Part shown: positions 60,161-64,000 of the stretch, one piece after another
How the letters are laid out: each line of letters starts with the position of its first letter
Numbering within the stretch: the first letter of the stretch is position 1
Origin: Nocardia abscessus NBRC 100374
Lineage (GTDB): Bacteria > Actinomycetota > Actinomycetes > Mycobacteriales > Mycobacteriaceae
Assembly (NCBI RefSeq): GCF_000308455.1
Contig: NZ_BAFP01000129.1
Location: 1-64,000, forward strand
Direction: 5' to 3'
DNA length: 64,000 nt
The notes under the pieces: model-generated
What the model saw: only the letters and a program-made list of their open reading frames with translations
What the model was told of the DNA's origin: nothing
Databases searched by the model: none
Program-made: the position numbers and the translations under genes

Positions 60161-60169
60161 AGTGCGGGT

Positions 60170-60595
60170 ATGGCGGGCGGCGAGATGTCGATCGGTGAGC
60201 TCGCGGCGCGGTTCGGTCTGGCCACTCATGTGCTGCGGCACTGGGAGGACGTCGGACTGCTCGCGCCGCGGCGCGACGGCGCGGGGCGTCGCCGGTATCA
60301 CGACGACGACGCGGAGACCGTGGCCATGATCCTGCTCGGCAAGCAGGTCGGCTTGTCGCTGGACGAACTCGCCGCGCTGTTTGCCGAGGCGTCCGACCGC
60401 ACCGCTCGCCGCGAGCTGCTGCGCGCGCACCGCGATCAGCTCGCGCACCGGATCAGCCGGGACACCGCGGCGCTGGAGACCATCTCGCACGCGCTCGACT
60501 GCGACGCCGAGGACTTCCGCGAGTGCCCGCACTTCCGGGCCAAGGTCGCCGTCGCGCTCGCCGTGGTCACGAACCGGTCAAGCCCACGAAGGTAA
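60170..60595 (+). CDS. MerR-family transcriptional regulator
   Basis: A 141-residue MerR-type regulator. The winged helix is MSIGELAARFGLATHVLRHWEDVGLLAPRR, followed by GRRRYHDDD. The C-terminal helix carries LDCDAEDFRECPHFRAKV, with two cysteines eight residues apart; this segment recurs in a group of actinobacterial MerR proteins and could respond to redox or metal. The start could be ATG 60170 or ATG 60185; the second gives the usual MerR N terminus. It ends the SDR-methyltransferase operon. The target may be that operon or the promoter of the SDR gene. Confidence 0.85.
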   Translation: MAGGEMSIGELAARFGLATHVLRHWEDVGLLAPRRDGAGRRRYHDDDAETVAMILLGKQVGLSLDELAALFAEASDRTARRELLRAHRDQLAHRISRDTAALETISHALDCDAEDFRECPHFRAKVAVALAVVTNRSSPRR

Positions 60596-60768
60596 ATCGT
60601 TATGGCACAGGGAATTCCGTCCTGACGGCGGAGTTTGTGACATCTCCGGCGCCACGAAGGGTTTGCGCGGCAAGAGGGGGGTACTGCGCCTGCTATCGCG
60701 GATTAGGATCGAGTTCTGCGAACAGTGACACAGCAGACCGTGACACTTCGACCCGATAGAGGTGCCCC

Positions 60769-60969
60769 GTGGGCAGGACAATTCGAATCCCGGCGGCAGA
60801 GCTCGCCGATCATGTCGGCGAATCCGTCGTCGGTTACGGCACCCTCACGCAAGCGGGAGTGGTCCAGCCGGGTGGCGACCTCGTGGTCGCGGTCTTCGGC
60901 GTGGAGACCAACCGGCGCGAGAAGTCTTTCACCCCAGGCCAATTGGTCGAACTGGAAGTTACCGACTAG
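60769..60969 (+). CDS. Small uncharacterised soluble protein
   Basis: A 66-residue protein starting with GTG at 60769 (AGAGG nearby). It has no membrane segment; the run TIRIPAAELADHVGESVVGYGTLTQAG followed by short strands (LVVAVFGVE, LVELEVTD) suggests a small beta-rich fold. No family recognised. It lies alone between the MerR operon and a convergent membrane protein gene. Confidence 0.5.
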   Translation: MGRTIRIPAAELADHVGESVVGYGTLTQAGVVQPGGDLVVAVFGVETNRREKSFTPGQLVELEVTD

Positions 60970-61031
60970 CAGCGAGGGCCGATCCGGACGCACCGGCGGA
61001 CGGGTGCGGCCGCATCGGCCCCGCCACCGGA

Positions 61032-61313
61032 TCAACCGATCAGCGCGTTCATGATCGTCCCCGCGCTGGTGGCGATGACGCCGCCGAGCATGCCGCCCAC
61101 GACCATTTTCGCCGACGCGAGTGGCCCGCCGTTCCACTTCTCCCAGGCGAATTTCCCTCCCGCGTAGGCGATGCCGGTGACGCCGGAGAGAATCACGAAC
61201 CAGGTGAAATACCGGAACAGCTGGAGGATTTTCTCCGAGTTCGGGGGGGCCTCGGGGACGGGATCTTCCACCTGGGCCAGGAGAATTGCTTCGACTGCAG
61301 TATGGATCGTCAT
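61032..61313 (-). CDS. Small two-helix membrane protein
   Basis: A 93-residue protein with two hydrophobic segments (about residues 36-52 and about 69-90, the latter MVVGGMLGGVIATSAGTIM) and a short loop with two tryptophan residues around FAWEKWNGGP. The glycine-rich second helix resembles small pilin-like or channel-like proteins such as TrbC/VirB2 types, but the similarity is weak and no secretion genes are nearby. The ATG at 61313 has GGAG upstream. A promoter candidate lies about 60 nt upstream of it. Confidence 0.6.
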   Translation of the reverse strand: MTIHTAVEAILLAQVEDPVPEAPPNSEKILQLFRYFTWFVILSGVTGIAYAGGKFAWEKWNGGPLASAKMVVGGMLGGVIATSAGTIMNALIG

Positions 61314-61372
61314 TGATCTGTCTCCGTCGCGTTTCCGCAGGACAAGTTATACGCAATCGCTATGACTTTCGA

Positions 61373-61401
61373 AGTATCGCGATCCCGGCGATCACAGTCA
61401 A
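61373..61401 (-). promoter_or_regulatory. Promoter of the small membrane protein
   Basis: TTGACT (61401-61396), a 17-bp spacer and GATACT (61378-61373) on the minus strand, about 60 nt before the ATG. Good -35, fair -10. Confidence 0.5.
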
Positions 61402-61489
61402 CCCCTCCTGCTGGGCAGAGGACATCCACCGGACTCGGCTGGTCTGTGGCAATCGGTGTCGAATCGCCGAGGCCGGGTAGTGCGGGGGT

Positions 61490-61774
61490 GTGAGCTACCA
61501 CGGTGACGGCACAGCGGCGAGCGACCTCGATCCGGTAGCCGCGCGGGCGGTGATCGAGCAAGCCAAAGGCGCGGTGATGCTGGTCTACGGGGTCGACGCC
61601 GACGAAGCGTTCACGCTGCTGCGCGTCCGATCCCAGGAAACCAACACCAAGCTGCGGGTGCTCGCCGCCAACGTGGCCGCCGAGTTGCCGTCGATCGGCG
61701 TGCGCGCGGTACCCGGAGAGCTGCGCACCCGCGTCACCCGGCTGCTGTCGACGGCGCACGAGCAAGCCCGGTGA
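61490..61774 (+). CDS. Stand-alone ANTAR-domain protein
   Basis: A 94-residue protein consisting almost only of an ANTAR RNA-binding domain: ARAVIEQAKGAVMLVYGVDADEAFTLLRVRSQETNTKLRVLAANV (about residues 18-62) has the family's conserved alanines, glycine and aromatic residues. ANTAR proteins bind two-hexaloop RNA structures to prevent transcription termination; they usually carry a sensory domain such as GAF, which is missing here. A partner might supply the sensing. The GTG at 61490 is the natural start. Confidence 0.85.
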   Translation: MSYHGDGTAASDLDPVAARAVIEQAKGAVMLVYGVDADEAFTLLRVRSQETNTKLRVLAANVAAELPSIGVRAVPGELRTRVTRLLSTAHEQAR

Positions 61775-61896
61775 CAACCCGCCGACCGGCGGAAGGCGCC
61801 GGACGTCCGGTTCGCCGACGCCCGGGGCGCCGGCCCGGACCCGGGCCTCGGACAGCTGATTGTCCTGCGATTGTCCGCACCGGACGAACGCGTGCG

Positions 61897-62661
61897 CTAC
61901 TGCTTCCGGCCGACGGCGAACACCCGCCGGAACGGCAGCCAGGTGGTGCCGTCGGCGCGCCGCGGGTAGGCGCCACGCAGCAGCGGGGCGAGCTGAGCGG
62001 TGAACTCCTGCCACTGTGCGTCGTCGAGAGCACCGCGCACGGGTCGCAGTGCGGTGCCGGTCACCCATTCCAGCACCGGGTCGTCACCGGTCAAGCGCTG
62101 CAGGTAGGTCGTTTCCCAGGCATCGACAGCCCCGCCCGAGGCGGCGAGCAGGTCGGCGTATCCCGCGGGATCGAGCACCGCCCGCGGCTCGAGTATGCCC
62201 GCTCGGCCGAGCCGGTCGCGCCACTCGTCACGCGCGGCCACTTGCCGGATCGCCCGGTGGGACGGCGCGTCGAAGTTTCCCGGTACCTGGACGGCCAGGA
62301 ACGCGCCCGTAGGCAGTTGCCGCATCCACTCCGACAGCAGGCCGGGATGCCCGGGCACCCAGTGGAGGACGGCATTGCAGACCACGACGTCGGTCTCCGC
62401 GCTCGGCCGCCATTCCTGCACCGCCCCGATCGTCGCGTCTATGCCGCGATCACGCGCCGACGCGACCATCTCCGGGGACGAGTCGATGGCTCGCACGCTC
62501 GCACCGGGCCAACGCCGCGCCAGGACGGCGGTGAGATGCCCGGGTCCACACCCCAGGTCGACCACTTCCCTGGGCTCGGTCGCCGTCACCCTGGTCATCA
62601 GGTCGAAGAAGGGACGAGACCGATGGTCGTCGAACGCGAGGTACTGCTGGGGATCCCACAT
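61897..62661 (-). CDS. tam: Trans-aconitate 2-methyltransferase
   Basis: A 254-residue SAM-dependent methyltransferase of the Tam type, which methylates trans-aconitate, a toxic by-product of the citric acid cycle. The N terminus MWDPQQYLAFDDHRSRPF is typical of Tam, motif I is VVDLGCGPGHLTAVL (about residues 33-47), and CNAVLHWVPGHPGLLSEW and QVPGNFDAPSH match the Tam region around the active site. The ATG at 62661 has GGAG upstream. It is on the same strand as the Eis gene, 59 bp downstream of its stop, with a GTACGTACGTAC palindrome between them. Confidence 0.88.
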   Translation of the reverse strand: MWDPQQYLAFDDHRSRPFFDLMTRVTATEPREVVDLGCGPGHLTAVLARRWPGASVRAIDSSPEMVASARDRGIDATIGAVQEWRPSAETDVVVCNAVLHWVPGHPGLLSEWMRQLPTGAFLAVQVPGNFDAPSHRAIRQVAARDEWRDRLGRAGILEPRAVLDPAGYADLLAASGGAVDAWETTYLQRLTGDDPVLEWVTGTALRPVRGALDDAQWQEFTAQLAPLLRGAYPRRADGTTWLPFRRVFAVGRKQ

Positions 62662-62689
62662 CGGCCGCTCCGAGAGTCGCTACCAAACC

Positions 62690-62701
62690 GTACGTACGTA
62701 C
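62690..62701. promoter_or_regulatory. Perfect 12-bp palindrome GTACGTACGTAC upstream of tam
   Basis: A fully self-complementary 12-mer centred between 62695 and 62696, 28 nt before the tam ATG. Such TACGTACGTA cores are found in TetR-family operators. No TetR gene is adjacent. Confidence 0.45.
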
Positions 62702-62720
62702 TGTACGCCGGTCGATGTGC

Positions 62721-63914
62721 TCAGAAGAAGGTCCCCGAGAACGGCAACCCGTCGGTGGTGAACAGCGCGTCCGCGGCGGCGACCGCCCCTGGGCGATGCT
62801 CGTCCACACGTCCCGCGAAAGCCAATGCTCGCCAAGTGGTTCCGCCGAGATAGACGGCCGCGAGGTCGGCTACCTCCACTGTGACCTCCGCGGTCTCCCG
62901 CGCTCGTCGCACACCATCGGCCGCGATGCGGTACCGGCCGGAGTTCGCGGCCAGGAGCGGATCGACCACCTCCAGCACGACCGCGGCCCCCTCGCGATAA
63001 GTCCGCCGCGCCAACGCTTGTGGGACATCGACCAGGCGCAACCAGGTCTCGTCCCGAGTCGACACCACTTGCACCGCACGCTCGTCGGTGAGCAGGTGCC
63101 GCAGGGGGCTGTCGAGGGCGACGAACGGGAACACGAAGGTCTCGACCAAGTCGATCGAGAGCAATTGGCGGATCAGCCCGCGATACGCCGTGGGCGTCGC
63201 GGCCACGAAATCGTTGACCACCACTTGTTTTTCCGGCCGGGACAGCCAGCTCATCGGGTCGACCGGTTGGTAGCGGGCGAAGCCGTCCTCGGCGCCGGCC
63301 GGGCCGTGGACCAGGCAGTAGCTCGGCGCCGCGCTGAGCAATTCCTGTAACCGCCACCAGTATTCCGGTCGGTCCACGGCACCGGTCCAGGAGATGTCCG
63401 CCGTCGCGTAGATCTGCGGAAGCAACTTCCATGCCGCGACGCCGTCGACGAAACGCACGGGACCGGATGCCGCCACGGTGTCCCGCAGCCGGGCTCGGCG
63501 GCGCTGCACCTCCACCCGCGCGAAGGAACTGGCGATGCCGTAGCCGAATCGTGCGTAGATGCCGCCCTCGGAGGCGCGCAACGTGGCGACCGCTTCGCCG
63601 CGCTCGGCGATGTCCGCGAGCTGGCGGTGCAGCAACGCCGTGAGCACGCCGCGTCGCGTGTGGGTCGGCAGCACTCCCACGTGGGTCACCGCCGCATGCG
63701 GCACGCGCCTGCCGCCGGGCACCACCAGCCAGCTGGTGTACGACTCGGCCGTTCCGATCAGTCCGCCCTCGATGTAGGCGCCGAGGGCGCGGCCCGGCTC
63801 CGACAGCTCCGCGGTCGGGACGAGGGGCGGCAAGCCCACCATCGCGGTGCGGAAAAGCGCCATGGCGGAACGTAGGTCGTCTTCGGTGAGCAGGGTCTGC
63901 ACTACGACGGTCAT
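62721..63914 (-). CDS. eis: Eis-family GNAT N-acetyltransferase
   Basis: A 397-residue protein of the Eis family (enhanced intracellular survival). It carries the acetyl-CoA site VGVLPTHTRRGVLTALL (about residues 79-95) and the active-site segment EGGIYARFGYG, where Tyr125 corresponds to the catalytic tyrosine of mycobacterial Eis. The second GNAT-like half and the C-terminal sterol-carrier-like domain are present, and the protein ends in Phe, whose terminal carboxylate takes part in catalysis in the family. Eis acetylates amines, including aminoglycosides at several positions, so a drug-modifying role is possible. The ATG at 63914 is the likely start. It lies upstream of tam in the same direction. 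Confidence 0.9.
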   Translation of the reverse strand: MTVVVQTLLTEDDLRSAMALFRTAMVGLPPLVPTAELSEPGRALGAYIEGGLIGTAESYTSWLVVPGGRRVPHAAVTHVGVLPTHTRRGVLTALLHRQLADIAERGEAVATLRASEGGIYARFGYGIASSFARVEVQRRRARLRDTVAASGPVRFVDGVAAWKLLPQIYATADISWTGAVDRPEYWWRLQELLSAAPSYCLVHGPAGAEDGFARYQPVDPMSWLSRPEKQVVVNDFVAATPTAYRGLIRQLLSIDLVETFVFPFVALDSPLRHLLTDERAVQVVSTRDETWLRLVDVPQALARRTYREGAAVVLEVVDPLLAANSGRYRIAADGVRRARETAEVTVEVADLAAVYLGGTTWRALAFAGRVDEHRPGAVAAADALFTTDGLPFSGTFF

Positions 63915-64000
63915 GGCCCGATCCTGCCCGACCGGTACGCGAGGCTGTGACCTGCGAACACGCCCGGGCCGGAAAACCGACTGTCTATCACGGTTTCGTA
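63915..64000. other. Window edge, intergenic
   Basis: The last 86 bases lie upstream of the eis gene and hold its promoter region. Nothing further can be named. Confidence 0.4.

Noticed and set aside
61032..61313. TrbC/VirB2-like conjugation pilin.
   Set aside because: Only a loose two-helix resemblance; no conjugation or secretion genes nearby.

Overview
This window looks like a chromosomal segment of a high-GC Mycobacteriales actinomycete, most likely Nocardia or a close relative. That is inferred from gene content only: an Eis-type acetyltransferase, a WS/DGAT acyltransferase, an F420-type LLM oxidoreductase, a FadE5-like acyl-CoA dehydrogenase, an AtsA-like sulfatase and two very large NRPS genes. 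No rRNA, tRNA, CRISPR array, insertion sequence or phage gene was found.

Layout. Bases 1-1049 hold the end of an acyl-CoA dehydrogenase with a strong terminator, followed by an arylsulfatase (1432-3783). On the minus strand, 3793-28254 is one 8153-residue NRPS with seven modules, one epimerase and a thioesterase. A 1.36 kb stretch without genes lies upstream of it. Then come a PPOX-fold protein and a WS/DGAT acyltransferase (minus) and an SQR-like flavoprotein (plus). A second NRPS follows (33057-42185, minus, 3042 residues, A-T-C-A-T-C-A-T-TE). Each NRPS has its own thioesterase and each ends in a module whose pocket reads as threonine. They therefore look like two self-contained assembly lines, or a pair making related peptides. 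No MbtH-like protein, phosphopantetheinyl transferase or exporter is visible here.

From 42186 on, the window holds short metabolic and stress operons. They are: a bicupin, divergent from NRPS2 across a region rich in inverted repeats with a CRP-like site; an alkyl-DHAP-synthase-like flavoprotein coupled to a TetR regulator behind a 35-bp symmetric operator; an LLM oxidoreductase; a divergent MHYT membrane protein and ODP-like metallohydrolase; a TetR/MpaB-like (DUF2236) pair; an operon of an unknown protein, an orphan HypX (the CO-ligand maturase of NiFe hydrogenase) and a CapA-like protein; an alpha/beta hydrolase; an aromatic-ring-type FAD monooxygenase; and a four-helix membrane protein.

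The last part (58383-63914) holds a tiny secreted two-cysteine peptide with its own terminator, an SDR/methyltransferase/MerR operon behind a 23-bp palindrome, two small unknown proteins, a stand-alone ANTAR protein, trans-aconitate methyltransferase and Eis. The best candidates for undescribed biology are the twin NRPS locus (including its unusual fourth module), the orphan hypX operon, and the small secreted peptide.
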